Below are positions 24,262-34,286 of a DNA stretch of 64,000 bases, one piece after another. The stretch is from Nilaparvata lugens (Eukaryota; Arthropoda; Insecta; Hemiptera; Delphacidae). The notes beneath the pieces are model-generated. The model was not told where the DNA came from. It made no database searches and saw only the letters and a program-made list of their open reading frames with translations. Numbering within the stretch: the stretch's first letter is position 1; every line of letters starts with the position of its first letter. The stretch spans positions 16,105,942-16,169,941 of the forward strand of contig NC_052511.1 of the NCBI RefSeq assembly GCF_014356525.2, read 5' to 3'. The position numbers and the translations under genes were made by a program.

Positions 24262-25734
24262 ATGGAAGAATACGCAAGAGAACCTTGCCCATGGAGAATA
24301 GTAGATGATTGTGGTGGTGCATTCACTATGGGTGTAATTGGAGGTGGCATCTTTCAAGGAATTAAAGGCTTTAGAAATGCTCCCAGTGGGATATCAAGAA
24401 GGTTTCAGGTGAGTGTATTCAAAGTATAATTCAATTCAGTAATGTTTGATAATAATTATAAAGTGGCATAAGAGTATGCCTATATACACTTAAATATTCA
24501 AATTTCTCTTCGTCCAATTATCTAAAGTAATAGTACATCGTAAATCAAAACGTCTGTCAGAATCTTTGATAACTTATAAGAAATCACTTTGCTATCTTAG
24601 GCTAGGCAAACACCAGTTAGTCAAGACAAGACAAGACATGATCAGACACGTTCCGTCACAATACTTCACATAGTTGCTTATGAAGACTTGTCTAATTGCA
24701 ATGATTAATCAGTGTGTGTTACGTTACAAGCAACTATGTGAAGTATTATGTCTGATCATGTCTTGTCTTGTCTTGACTAACTGGTGTGTGCCTAGCCTTA
24801 TTCTTCATTTATTAAAAAAAAAAAAAAAAAAATGAAAATCATGCCAACGAACGATGAGAAACTTGACTGTAATTTTTTTCTATTCTAGCCTTTCTAAAAT
24901 CATCAGGGAGTATTTCTAGAACTCATTTTACGATTCTAAGTCTGCAGAAGACATTTTTTCAAATCAATCTATGAGAAATCACACATGCGCTATAAATAAA
25001 ATATAGTTTTATTGAACTTCACTTCATGATATCAACATCAAATTTGTTAATTAGGCTCTTTAAATTCCACAGGAATAACTGGTAGCAGAAGCACTGAAAA
25101 CAATCGCTTCCCAACTTGCTGGTTGAACTAAAATCCCACATCACTCATGAATAAAGAATATTTTTTTCATAATAAATTATTTTTATTATTACAGCTTCAA
25201 CTCAATCATTAATTTTATGTATTAATGTAATATAATTTGAGTGGAGATGTCTGGCAGCACTCTCAGACGTTATACAAACGATAAATGGTTGAAATAGCCT
25301 GACACATGTTTTATGAGTGTAATGTCTTGTTTTATTGGATAAATCATACCCACTCTTCGTTAGTTAATGCACTTTTAATTTGACAGGGATGCCTGGCTGG
25401 CCTGAAAACGAACGCACCAAAAACGGCGGGCAGTTTCGCAGTGTGGGGCCTGACATTTTCGACGATCGACTGCACACTGGTGCACTTCCGCAAGAAGGAG
25501 GACCCGTGGAACTCGATCATTAGTGGCGCGGCCACCGGCGGAATCCTGTCCGCCAGAAACGGTCTGCCCGCCATTGCCGGAAGTGCCCTAGTCGGCGGCA
25601 TCCTATTGGCTATGATCGAAGGCATCGGCATCATCTTCACAAGGATGACCGCCGAGAACTTCCGGCCTCCCACGCCCGTCTTCAGCGACGACCCGTCGCA
25701 GCTGGGTCCGCCCCCCAACCAACAGTACCAGTAA
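24262..25734 (+). CDS. Tim17: Mitochondrial import inner membrane translocase subunit TIM17, complete
   Basis: TIM17 is a core subunit of the TIM23 complex, which moves presequence proteins across or into the mitochondrial inner membrane. Coding exons are 24262-24408 (49 codons, then GTGAGT) and 25387-25734 (115 codons and TAA), giving 164 aa, a typical length. The start [20 protein letters not shown] is the family N-terminus, with [18 protein letters not shown] as the first glycine-zipper membrane helix. Then come [16 protein letters not shown], the [17 protein letters not shown] signature, the [20 protein letters not shown] helix, and a Pro-rich tail. The conserved Cys pair and GxxxG motifs are kept. 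The coding exons, the second above all, are far richer in GC than their surroundings. The intron holds a MITE (24600-24797). Confidence 0.96.
24597..24800. mobile_element. PIF/Harbinger-like hairpin MITE with TTA target duplication
   Basis: Long inverted arms begin GGCTAGGCAAACACCAGTTA (24600) and end in the reverse complement at 24797. They include a short tandem AAGAC run and TGATCAGACA, with AACTATGTGAAGTAT paired further in. TTA flanks both sides (24597-24599 and 24798-24800). It sits in the single coding intron of TIM17. No ORF. Confidence 0.82.
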
Positions 25735-25849
25735 ATAGATTGTTTTGTTATTGTAGGTAATGTTTTGTAGTTACAGTTAAGTTGCAATGCTGCTGTCTTT
25801 GTTGCAATGCCATCGAAATGGCTGTCGATACGTTTATATCGACGGCTTG

Positions 25850-26055
25850 ACGGAAGTAAGTTTATTGTGATCCATCTATCCGGATTCTCCCCTACTAGAG
25901 TTAAGTTGCAATGCCTTAGAAGTGTCTGGTAATAATAATACTCGTATGGCTTTTATTGGTGGGGAGTCCCTGACAGAAGTGTCTGGTGGTATGTTGATAT
26001 TGACGATTTGGGAAAAGGAAGTTACTTGTGATCCATCCATCCGGGAACTGTTCTG
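25850..26055 (-). mobile_element. SINE 3' part in minus orientation, flanked by direct repeats
   Basis: ATACTCGTATGGCTTTTATT and the bases GGTGGGGAGT after it match, in reverse complement, the 3' part of the SINE at 38365-38605. The segment is flanked by a diverged direct repeat: TGTGATCCATCTATCCGG (near 25867) and TGTGATCCATCCATCCGG (near 26027). It lies just past the TIM17 stop codon and may supply part of its 3' UTR. Confidence 0.6.
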
Positions 26056-26340
26056 GATTTCAATTGCAGTTCCTACACCATTAACAATACATATGATTAT
26101 CAATTTACCTATAGTAAATACAGTTTATTTAACAAAATTCAAATTAATATAGAAAAACTATATTCTTTGAGCATTGATTTGATTCATTATCTCCCTTTCT
26201 TCCCATCGTTCAATCTCTAGTAGATTAGGAATTCGCCAGAGATTGATACTGGTGTTTTTACATTATTACCAATCTCTTGTCAACTAGTAAACTGGGATAA
26301 GCCATGTTATTGTCTTTTTTCTTTAGGGCTACTTTTAATA

Positions 26341-26482
26341 TAAATAAAAATTAAATATCAGTACCCTTTTAAATTATTATATCACTACATGTTTCGGACA
26401 CTAGAGTTTTTCACTTGAAAATGGCATTAATGTCCAAAACATGTTGTGATAAAATAATTTAAAAGGGTACTGAGACTTATAG
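26341..26482. mobile_element. Hairpin element with AGTACCCTTTTAAATTATT arms
   Basis: The left arm has CAGTACCCTTTTAAATTAT, ATCAC, ACATGTTT; the right arm has AACATGTTGTGAT then ATAATTTAAAAGGGTACTG. The loop is about 50 bp. It shares the AGTACCCTTTT word with the next hairpin. No coding. Confidence 0.78.
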
Positions 26483-26757
26483 TGAACTGGGAGTATACTA
26501 GATATTTGTAATGGTGTAGCAACCGAAACTAGTTCACGCTTCTCAAATTGTGTAATAGATAAGAGTGTTTGTGATTATCTAAAGTTGTCAATAGTTCAAT
26601 ATGGATATCCTAGGACTCTGCAGACTCTCTAGCAATATTTTTTGCTATTTCGAAGTAGAACTTCAAGAGCGGGAGGGTTATTGTTCTGCAGACATCGGTT
26701 TATGAATAAATATATTTTTTCATAAAATCATTTCACTTATATGGGCTACTTTATTAA

Positions 26758-26942
26758 AATTAATAAAAACGATATAAAAACTTGTAGTACCCTTTTATTA
26801 AAACATTTTAAAAACTTTAAAACTTTTTAACGACTAGTTTCGACCATTGGCCATTTTCAAGTTGAAACTAGTCGTTAAAAATGTTTTTAAGTTTTTAAAA
26901 ATTTTTAATGAAAGGGTACTACAAGTTTTTATTGATATTTTT
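26758..26942. mobile_element. Hairpin element with long near-perfect arms
   Basis: The left arm carries AAAACTTGTAGTACCCTTTT, a T/A-rich run, and AACGACTAGTTTC. The right arm carries GAAACTAGTCGTT and ends AAAGGGTACTACAAGTTTTT. The loop is short (about 20 bp). Same terminal word as 26341-26482, so probably a related family. Confidence 0.82.
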
Positions 26943-28103
26943 TCATATTTATTTGTTATATCAGTTCATGGTAAATATATATCGAACGCCACACTATCCC
27001 CTCAAAATGATCAATGATAATTATTATCCTTTGTAGTATCAAAATGGGATCTGTGATGTGAAGCTTTCGAAGTGTTAGTTAGCCTAATAGTGGGGGAGAT
27101 CCAGGGTTGAGTTTGTCCGGGGTATAGCATTAGATACCTTCCATCTTTAAGAAAGCATACAATCGCGTATACTTCCTCTATGCTTATTTGCCTTGGAGGA
27201 ATACAATGCTCCCAAAGCATACTAGTTTCTTCTATATCATTCCGTTATATGTTTGAATTGTGCTGCTCCTCCTCAGCACCAAAAGCAATTTCTGAAGCTT
27301 TTAAAGTGAACAATAAAATTAATTAATAGTTAGCAAATAAAGCTTTGTAAACTATTTAAAATGTTGAATCTTATGCCAGCTTTTTCTAGAGATGCAAGTC
27401 TAAATTTATAATATTGTAATTTCATCTAGAGTTATCAAAATTTTTGCAATATAGCCTACTGAAAATTCTAAATGATTCGTTGTTAGGTAAATCAGGTAAT
27501 TTATTGTAGTTATCAATCTATAAAGATAATCTCATCAAATAACATACCATGAATTCGTGCTAGCTATGTTTATTTGACAAAAATCAATCGGTTTCTTTGA
27601 ATATATTTATTCACAAAAAATATATTATGTTTCCTGAATAAGATAATATTTAATTAATGTATGAAGTACCTTCTTTGTGAGAATTAGTAAAAACTTATCA
27701 TTGTTATCACTAGTATTGTGGAGTCGATGCTGCTAAGTCACTAGCCTGTTTAGATGTTATAAAATTGTACATTTATTCGTGTTACATCATAACTGGATTT
27801 ATATATTTTTCATTTTATGTACATGCTACTTTGTCCTTCTTTCAGATCTGCTTGTTCACCCTGTGTTAATTTTGAGTCCTCATTTCTCTTTAGCGTCAGT
27901 TTTAAAGAATCAACAATAAGCTGACACTGTTTTTTCTAAAAAAAAACATCATATAAATTATGTACCTAATGTAGGTCTACATAAAAAACATAAAAACTAG
28001 GGTTTTCAAACTAATTTGAAAACTTGTATCTCAAGATCGTTTCTAATGCAAACGATCTCTTTCTAAGACTCATATGCTCAATAACAGTTAAGTTAAATCC
28101 TAT
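26943..28103. other. Spacer, no gene recognised
   Basis: A 69-codon minus-strand frame at 27011-27220, starting MLWEHCIPPRQISIEEVYA, has somewhat protein-like composition, but I recognise no family and see no clear splice partners. It could be a decayed transposon piece. The rest is AT-rich with nothing supported. Confidence 0.4.
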
Positions 28104-28322
28104 AGTCAACCGCACGAAAATAGTCTGATGGAAATTGAAACAGATGAGTACTTCCTCACCCCTCCCGCACACAAAGACGTTGATAATTTTTCAGGTCTAT
28201 TATAAAAATATTAATTCATTCTCATTTATAATAAGCTGTGGACAACGTTGATGAACTTGACAACGTTGCTTATTTAGCAACGTTGCTTCTACTCTCATCG
28301 GACTTATTGTGTGGTTGACTTA
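28104..28322. mobile_element. MITE with AGTCAACCGCAC ends
   Basis: The left end AGTCAACCGCACGAAAATAG is mirrored on the right by AATAAGTCCGATGAGAG and AAGTCAACCACAC in reverse complement. Inside are a small CAACGTTG-rich tandem (near 28244-28290) and no ORF. Confidence 0.7.
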
Positions 28323-29608
28323 GCTCAAACCATCTTCTGACAAAACACATTTTAATGTGAACATAGTTTGATTTAATCCTAGAATAATTTAAACTTGGTT
28401 ATATTGTACTGCTATTGAGCATACAGACCTCAGAGTATACTATAAACGTTATTTCTCAAAATTAACTTTATTTGTGATTGGGCAATACATATTTTAATGT
28501 TTTTGTTTGTGTATTTCTCAATATTAAAATTTGAGGAAACCAAAATCCAATTATTATTTGTGTAACTCTGAAATATTTTGTATCTTTCTTGAGGTTTTTC
28601 ATAATTAACCATTCAGGTTAACTTTTTGTGACATTGACGTTCATTTCTTTACATTTATCCCCAGATTTTTCAGTCTATGATTTGTTGTTTAATCATAGAA
28701 AGCGTTCCAAATTGAAGAAAAATGTATTTCCAATGTATTGTACATAATCTATTGAATCAATTTGTAAATACAGTGGTTGGTTGATACACTATGCTGGATT
28801 GTTTCTATGTGACCTCATCCTTAACTATGCAGTCCATGTTTCCCCTTTTCATGATCAAACTCAATTTGTTTTTACTTTGGAAACTTAAGAAAAATTCAAA
28901 GGAATTTGAAAAAGCAGATACAGTAACTCTTGATTCATTTTTCCTTATATTAACCTTTTTTGAGTATGTGATGAAGATAGAGTCTATAAGACTCATATAT
29001 TTTAAGTATTCAAAGTTTATTAGATAAATCATGTACTGTACTCTAAATAATAATAATATATACGCATTTTACAGAGATCAAGATTCTAACAAGATGTGAT
29101 TGGGTTCTCGAATTTCTGACAACAAATTGATCAAGAAAACGTGTATACTTTTGAAAGTTATCGTTGAAAACTATAATTTTCAAAATAATTCAATAAATTC
29201 CTATGGAATTGGCAGTAGTTTTTTGAATGTTATTGTATTCGTTTGAATAATTTATGTAGTTGAAGTTCTCAATTCTTAATGACTAGATTATTAAAATAAT
29301 AATCAGACGTTGATCTATGAAGAATTAAAAAATCGTTTGTTAATACAAAAATATTAGCTTTAAACAAAACTCATGAGAAACCGAAAAGTGTGCTCTTAAT
29401 CAATCTACTATAACAAGAGTATTAGGAAATTGGAATCAAATTTAAAATTAAGAGTTGAACGATAAGAGCCACAGGCCACAGTATGAGGATTTATTGATTG
29501 TTGTTTCATGTGGATTGGATATCAGTGATGTTTATAGTTTGTACATAACTATGACGTATCATGAGATGTAGGATTGCTGCTTCCTTGTTAGTTCCAATTG
29601 ACGAACAA
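28323..29608. other. Spacer, no gene recognised
   Basis: AT-rich. Overlapping small frames on both strands at 28791-29032 are mirror shadows of each other and resemble nothing known. No repeat structure was noted. Confidence 0.4.
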
Positions 29609-30040
29609 ATAGAAATAAATGAAACAAAACAATCGCGGAGAGAAATTGATGCATATGTTATAATGATAATATTCTATGAACAAATTTCGAAAATGATGGC
29701 TATCTTATTAATATTTCTGTGATAATTTCTAATAAGAAAAGATAAGTTCTTGGCAAGAAGTGATGCAGTAATTTCCAATAAGTGTGGTTCTATTAAGAAA
29801 CTTATGTATCTAGATGTATCATTTAGATAAATAAATAAATGAAACATAACAATCGCGGAGAAAAATTTCTATTGATGCATATTTTATAATAACAATATTC
29901 TATGAATAAATCAAATTTCGAAAATGATGGCTATCTAAAAAATATTTTTGTGATTATTTCTAATGAGAAAAGAGAAGCTCTTGGTAAGAAATGATGCAGT
30001 AATTTTCAATAAATGTTGTTCTATTATTAAATTATGTATT
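29609..30040. repeat. Tandem duplication, unit about 220 bp, diverged
   Basis: AATAAATGAAAC followed by AACAATCGCGGAGA opens unit 1 at about 29612 and unit 2 at about 29832. Both continue through TTGATGCATAT, ATATTCTATGAA, TTTCGAAAATGATGGCTATC and GATGCAGTAATTT. Copies differ by many substitutions and small indels, so this is an older duplication. Confidence 0.8.
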
Positions 30041-30159
30041 TATTAAATTGACCTGTTGATGGTACATAAGTTTTCACGTCAAAAGTAGACTTTTAACTCT
30101 ACCTCTCCACAAGAGGTCAAGTTGCACCTCACAACTATTAACAATTTTTAATTTGAAGC

Positions 30160-30480
30160 CGACCGGCATGGCTGAGTGGTCTGAGGCTTCGCAACATTAG
30201 CCTACTTCATAGCGCCTGATCGTGGATTCGAAACTCACTCGGAACATGAATATTCCATCTTATCTCATACTTTTAAGGTGCGTACAGATATACGCGCCGC
30301 GAAAATGAGCAATTCACTTTTAATCAGCTGATGCCAATCTTTATATATCTGTATGTTACCGTTTCTGTAAAAATACAGATATAGTCAGCTGATAAGAAGT
30401 GAATTGCTCATGGTTGCGGCGCGTATATCTGTACGCACCTTCACACAAGCGAAAGCTTATGCGGACGTCATCCAGCAAAA
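30160..30480 (+). mobile_element. tRNA-derived SINE split by a nested MITE
   Basis: The head has an A box GGCATGGCTGAGTGG (30165-30179) and a B box GTGGATTCGAAACTCAC (30222-30238), resembling a Leu/Ser-type tRNA. The body is interrupted at 30277 by the MITE listed separately and resumes at 30440 with ACACAAGCGAAAGCTTATG. The MITE is therefore the younger insertion. No cloverleaf closes, so it is not a tRNA gene. Confidence 0.7.
30277..30439. mobile_element. Hairpin MITE with GGTGCGTACAGATATACGCG ends
   Basis: Termini are perfectly inverted over about 25 bp (GGTGCGTACAGATATACGCG on the left and its reverse complement on the right). A second inner pair is GAGCAATTCACTT / AAGTGAATTGCTC with TCAGCTGA. 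The flank is TAA on the left but TTC on the right, so no clean target duplication. Same family ends as 55934-56147. Confidence 0.85.
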
Positions 30481-30795
30481 AATCGAAGTGTGAAGATTTT
30501 AAAGTTCAAATTCTTATATGCTAGATGGAGTGGTGGAACTAACTGCTTTTTCACAATAGATTATGTAAGTTATTTATCAGCGTACTTGAATAATAATACC
30601 AAGTGCTCTTTACTCAACTGTTGATAATAATCAGTCTATCCTGTGGATAATAGTTTTGTAGGCCTATTTTGAAAAAATAAATGCTTAGTCTACCGAATTA
30701 CTCAGCACACCTTCAACTTTCTACTCAGCAACGACTAAAATACTTAGGCTACTGAGAAAGGGAGGGTTTTTTGTCAGTCTTTAAGGTCTTTTTAA

Positions 30796-31068
30796 GGTGC
30801 AATTCTTTAGCGACTACTCTACGATTCTAGCCGCACGGTTTTACCCGTCACAGGTTTATTCTATTTATACAATAATATTTCTCACATGAAATCAGAAATC
30901 TCATATTTAGTGCAAAGCTAGTGGTGTATGAAACGTCACTTTAATTCAAATGGAATGATGAATTAAATTAATACTATATTTTAATGGTTACAGCCGCTAG
31001 CGACTGAGCGGCTATAGTCGCGCGGGAAGAATCGCAGAGTCGTCGCTGAGGAATTGACCCTTTGCACC
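30796..31068. mobile_element. MITE with GGTGCAA ends and about 43-bp inverted repeats
   Basis: The left end runs GGTGCAATTCTTTAGCGACT and the right, in reverse complement, GGTGCAAAGGGTCAATTCCT followed by CAGCGACGACTCTGCGATTC. The left counterpart reads GCGACTACTCTACGATTC. A central CCGCTAGCGACTGAGCGG palindrome lies near 30994. No ORF. Confidence 0.7.
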
Positions 31069-32002
31069 ACATCACTGGTAGATGGATGATAGTGATTTTA
31101 CGTTGTGGATTATACATTCTAAGAAAATTATGACAAATAATACAAATGAAGGACTCTTGTATGAGATGTATAGTACTGATATAATATGTACTTAGTATCG
31201 TTTCTCATGCAAAAATCTTTCTTATCATTAACAACTGTTCAATCGGAGGTTGACCTTTTTCTCATGAAGGGCTGCAGAATGCATTTACGCTATTCACAGA
31301 TATGAGCTTAGCAAGCTAAGACCAATTGGAGATTAACCTGGGTCATACCGAAGAGGATACGAATTATTTTCTTTGTTCATACCTATCACGATGTGCTTGA
31401 AAACTTAAGCATTGTCGAGTGGGGATAAAAAGTCACGGCATAATCATTAGTGTGTTTGGATTATCATTGCATTTCGCTGTGGAAGGTCATGAAAAGGTGT
31501 AAAATCAATTATTTTTATGCCACCTGAATACGGGATATTCACACCTCTTCAATTTCTCCTTCCCACATTGTACAGTAGGCCTATACGTCGATGTTGAGCT
31601 ACATTGAACTTTATATAAACATCGATGTTACTCGATATTTGGCTCTCGTGGTCCAAGGATGATCTAGATCTGGGGTATCCCCTGAAACTTATTCAAATAC
31701 TTATTTCAGCGCCTCTCTATGCCTCTTCCTAATTTTTCTCTCTTCTTTCTGTTGATTCACTCCTCTCACTCTGCTGCGTTTCCGTTTCAGTCTTTCTCCT
31801 TGAATTTGTCACTTTTTGTCCCTTCCTCCTTGATAATTATCTTTCTTTTATAACAATATACATGGCTCTTAAGCTGAAGATTACATTAATTATTACTAAA
31901 TACTAATAAATACAAATTATTACTAATACTAATAATATTATTACATTCCCTTTACTAAATTTTCTTTCTCTCTTCTTTATTTTCTGTTTATCTATGGCCT
32001 AT
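31069..32002. other. Spacer, no gene recognised
   Basis: AT-rich with a pyrimidine-rich patch at about 31705-31830. No coding similarity or repeat family supported. Confidence 0.4.
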
Positions 32003-32349
32003 GAGTCTACCCTTAGACCAGTTATAGAATAGACACTCTCGGAAGTCTAGAATCTGAAGCCAACATCTACTGCCATATCGCCAAATCGTGACGTCATCAT
32101 CGGATAGAAAACTTTCAAATTGTGTCTATTTCAGAAGGATGTAAATTATTATTCATTAAAATGGTAAACTCCCGCTGGAATGGACACAATCTGCTATGGA
32201 AAACAATGTAAACAAACTCTACAGAAAAATTTTCTATCCGATTCTGACGTCACGATTTAGCGATATGGCAGTAGATGTTGGCTTCATCGACTTTCAGTAT
32301 GAATATACAATGGGCCGTGTCTATTCTATAACTGGTCCAAGAGTCTACC
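32003..32349. mobile_element. Long-TIR element with perfect 9-bp target duplication, Mutator-like
   Basis: The direct repeat GAGTCTACC flanks the element (32003-32011 and 32341-32349). Inverted repeats of about 90 bp run inward: TAGACCAGTTATAGAATAGA, then GAAGCCAACATCTACTGCC, ATATCG and GTGACGTCA, all mirrored on the right. Long TIRs with a 9-bp duplication are typical of Mutator-like elements. The 63-codon frame at 32196-32387 is read-through of the right TIR and not a gene. Confidence 0.85.
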
Positions 32350-33249
32350 AGATCTACCTTCATCTTTTTTCTCCGTATTTCTTCTAGTCTTCCTTGAACT
32401 GTCTCTTATTATCGACTATCATTATAATATTCCTAAATCAAAGCACTCATCAAACCTGGATAATGAACGTGAAGTTTCTAAATGACCTTCATCTTTATCA
32501 AGGATAATGAGGAGAGATGATGGGGATACTCAATCTCCGCCGCAAGGTACCATGAATTCAAAGCTAATAGTTTTAAAAATTAGATGATTCTTCATCGATT
32601 GGTTAATTATTCATTGCAGAGAATTGGAAAATCTTTATTAAGGAGAATGGGGAAACTCAAACTTCACCGCAAGGTACTATGTGTTCGAAGCTAATAATTT
32701 AGATACGGTACTTAGATGATGGGTAAACTCTATCCCTTGAACTCTTGTTTAAGGCGTTTGCAGCTGAAAAATGGAGTGGAAGGGGTTTGCGCAGCAGCTG
32801 GAGTGAAAGGTCAAAGTGGCGCAGACTCACAGAGGTCACAGAAGCTATCTTTTGTGTGGGGTGGTGGATCATCCTCCCTCTCGCAACCCTCCAATGAAAG
32901 GGACCCCAGCTCCCCGGGCATGCGCCCCCGGTCTCATCTCCCGAGCTCATATCCCACGGGAGACACCTTTCCTTCTCCCCTTTACCTTCTCATCTTTCCA
33001 CCTTGCAAGATGATCACTTTCCGACCTGGGAACTTGAAAGCACACAGGTCCAGGTAGCGTGTTTTTTTTGGGATTGCTTATAAATCTGGGAGGAGCTCTT
33101 CACAATTTTAACAAATCGATTGGAATAAAATCTAAAATACACTTTTTAATGTCTTTTTTTAACACGACATGCAGTCAATTATTAAGTAAATTATTCAGTA
33201 AATTCTTAAATTAAGTAAACGGAATGGATCAAGAAATCTAAAATACATT
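32350..33249. other. Spacer with a GC-richer patch
   Basis: From about 32740 to 33060 base composition rises clearly above the surroundings, and overlapping frames exist on both strands (for example 113 codons at 32716-33057). The translations are low in conserved-looking motifs and both strands are open, so I do not call a gene. Two diverged copies of a CGCAAGGTAC-containing word (near 32540 and 32670) hint at a small duplication. Confidence 0.4.
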
Positions 33250-33375
33250 TTTTTTCTGAGGACGATGCCCACATCAGCTACTGACTTCTGCGTTGGTGAT
33301 GAAATGAAACTAATGATGATGATGATGAAAGATGAGTGGACCTAAAGATTTAGGTTGGTTCCGAATTACCGGGAA
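33250..33375 (+). mobile_element. SINE tail fragment
   Basis: GACGATGCCCACAT, a TGATGATGATGATGA run and GATTTAGGTTGGTTC occur in the same order as the tail of the SINE at 5265-5512, here in the opposite orientation to that copy. The tRNA-like head is missing. Confidence 0.55.
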
Positions 33376-34025
33376 TAGATTTTTAAATGGAATCTCATAA
33401 ATATCTAGTAACTTATAGGTCTTAACTCTTAACTTATCATAAACTCATAATGAAGGGTGATTGAATATTCATAAGTATCCCTTGATCAAGATGTAATTTT
33501 CCTTCCTTATTTCCTTGATGGAATTTTCAGGTTCCAGGTGTGGAAGCTTCAAGCAACCAAGTTACATAGAGCGTGCTTTTTGTGAATAGGTACTTATGCA
33601 ACTGGGAGCAAACTTCTATTAATACATCAATGATTTATTTCTACCTTGGTACTAGGTAGAAATCATAATTCACAGTCATAGTGAATTTCAATAGGTTGTA
33701 TGGTTTTCTAACCTTAATAATTATATTATCAATTGATGCGGTTTTAATGATTGATGTGGCTTCTAATTTTGCTACAAATATCATTAAAATTAAAATAATT
33801 CTGCTGCAAATTTGCTAGTTGAAAATATTTAGCCATCTTTCAAATCTAAAATGGATTGAATTCATCATAATTTAGTCATATCATTATTATTCCTTCTTTG
33901 ATTGAAGTGAAATTCAATGCGAAATTCTAAACTAATAAGAATTATTTTTCTCCTGAGTCCTCTTCCATGGTTGAGTTGTCCTTTAGCTGGTATGAGACTA
34001 GGCGTCACCTGTATCATAGAGAATA
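33376..34025. other. Spacer, no gene recognised
   Basis: AT-rich with nothing supported. The open frame at 33917-34129 runs into the adjacent MITE. Confidence 0.4.
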
Positions 34026-34286
34026 GTATAAGAAGATATCCTGTAGGTCGTTATGTTCCAAATTTGAAGCCGAATTTTTGTCAACTCAAGCCGATTACTG
34101 TCGACTACTGTCTATTACTACTGTTTTGATAGGGTGAGAGTGTAAAAACGTAAGAACGGCACAGTATGAAAGTCTACCAGCGACACATTGCTCCACGAAG
34201 AAAACATTAGGACTATCGGCTTGAATTGGCAACATAAATTGAATTGGCCTTGAATTGGCCCTTCACCATGGGATATCTTCTTATGC
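34026..34286. mobile_element. MITE with TATAAGAAGATATCC ends (copy 2 of 2)
   Basis: Same family as 4659-4904: ends TATAAGAAGATATCC and GGATATCTTCTTATGC, inner CAACTCAAGCCGATTAC and ACTATCGGCTTGAATTG, and GGTGAGAGTGTA in the middle. It is diverged from the other copy. No ORF survives that is not itself repeat sequence. Confidence 0.8.

Noticed and set aside
25344..25787. 147-codon minus-strand frame over the TIM17 second exon
   Set aside because: It is the antisense shadow of the GC-rich TIM17 exon.
27011..27220. 69-codon minus-strand frame with protein-like composition
   Set aside because: No splice partner or family resemblance was found, so it is mentioned only in the spacer entry.
30165..30240. 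Possible tRNA gene with good A and B boxes
   Set aside because: The acceptor and anticodon arms cannot be paired. It is better explained as a SINE head.
32716..33057. Overlapping frames of 113, 65 and 83 codons on both strands
   Set aside because: Open frames on both strands result from higher GC. There is no recognisable domain, although a donor-like GGTAGCG follows near 33053.
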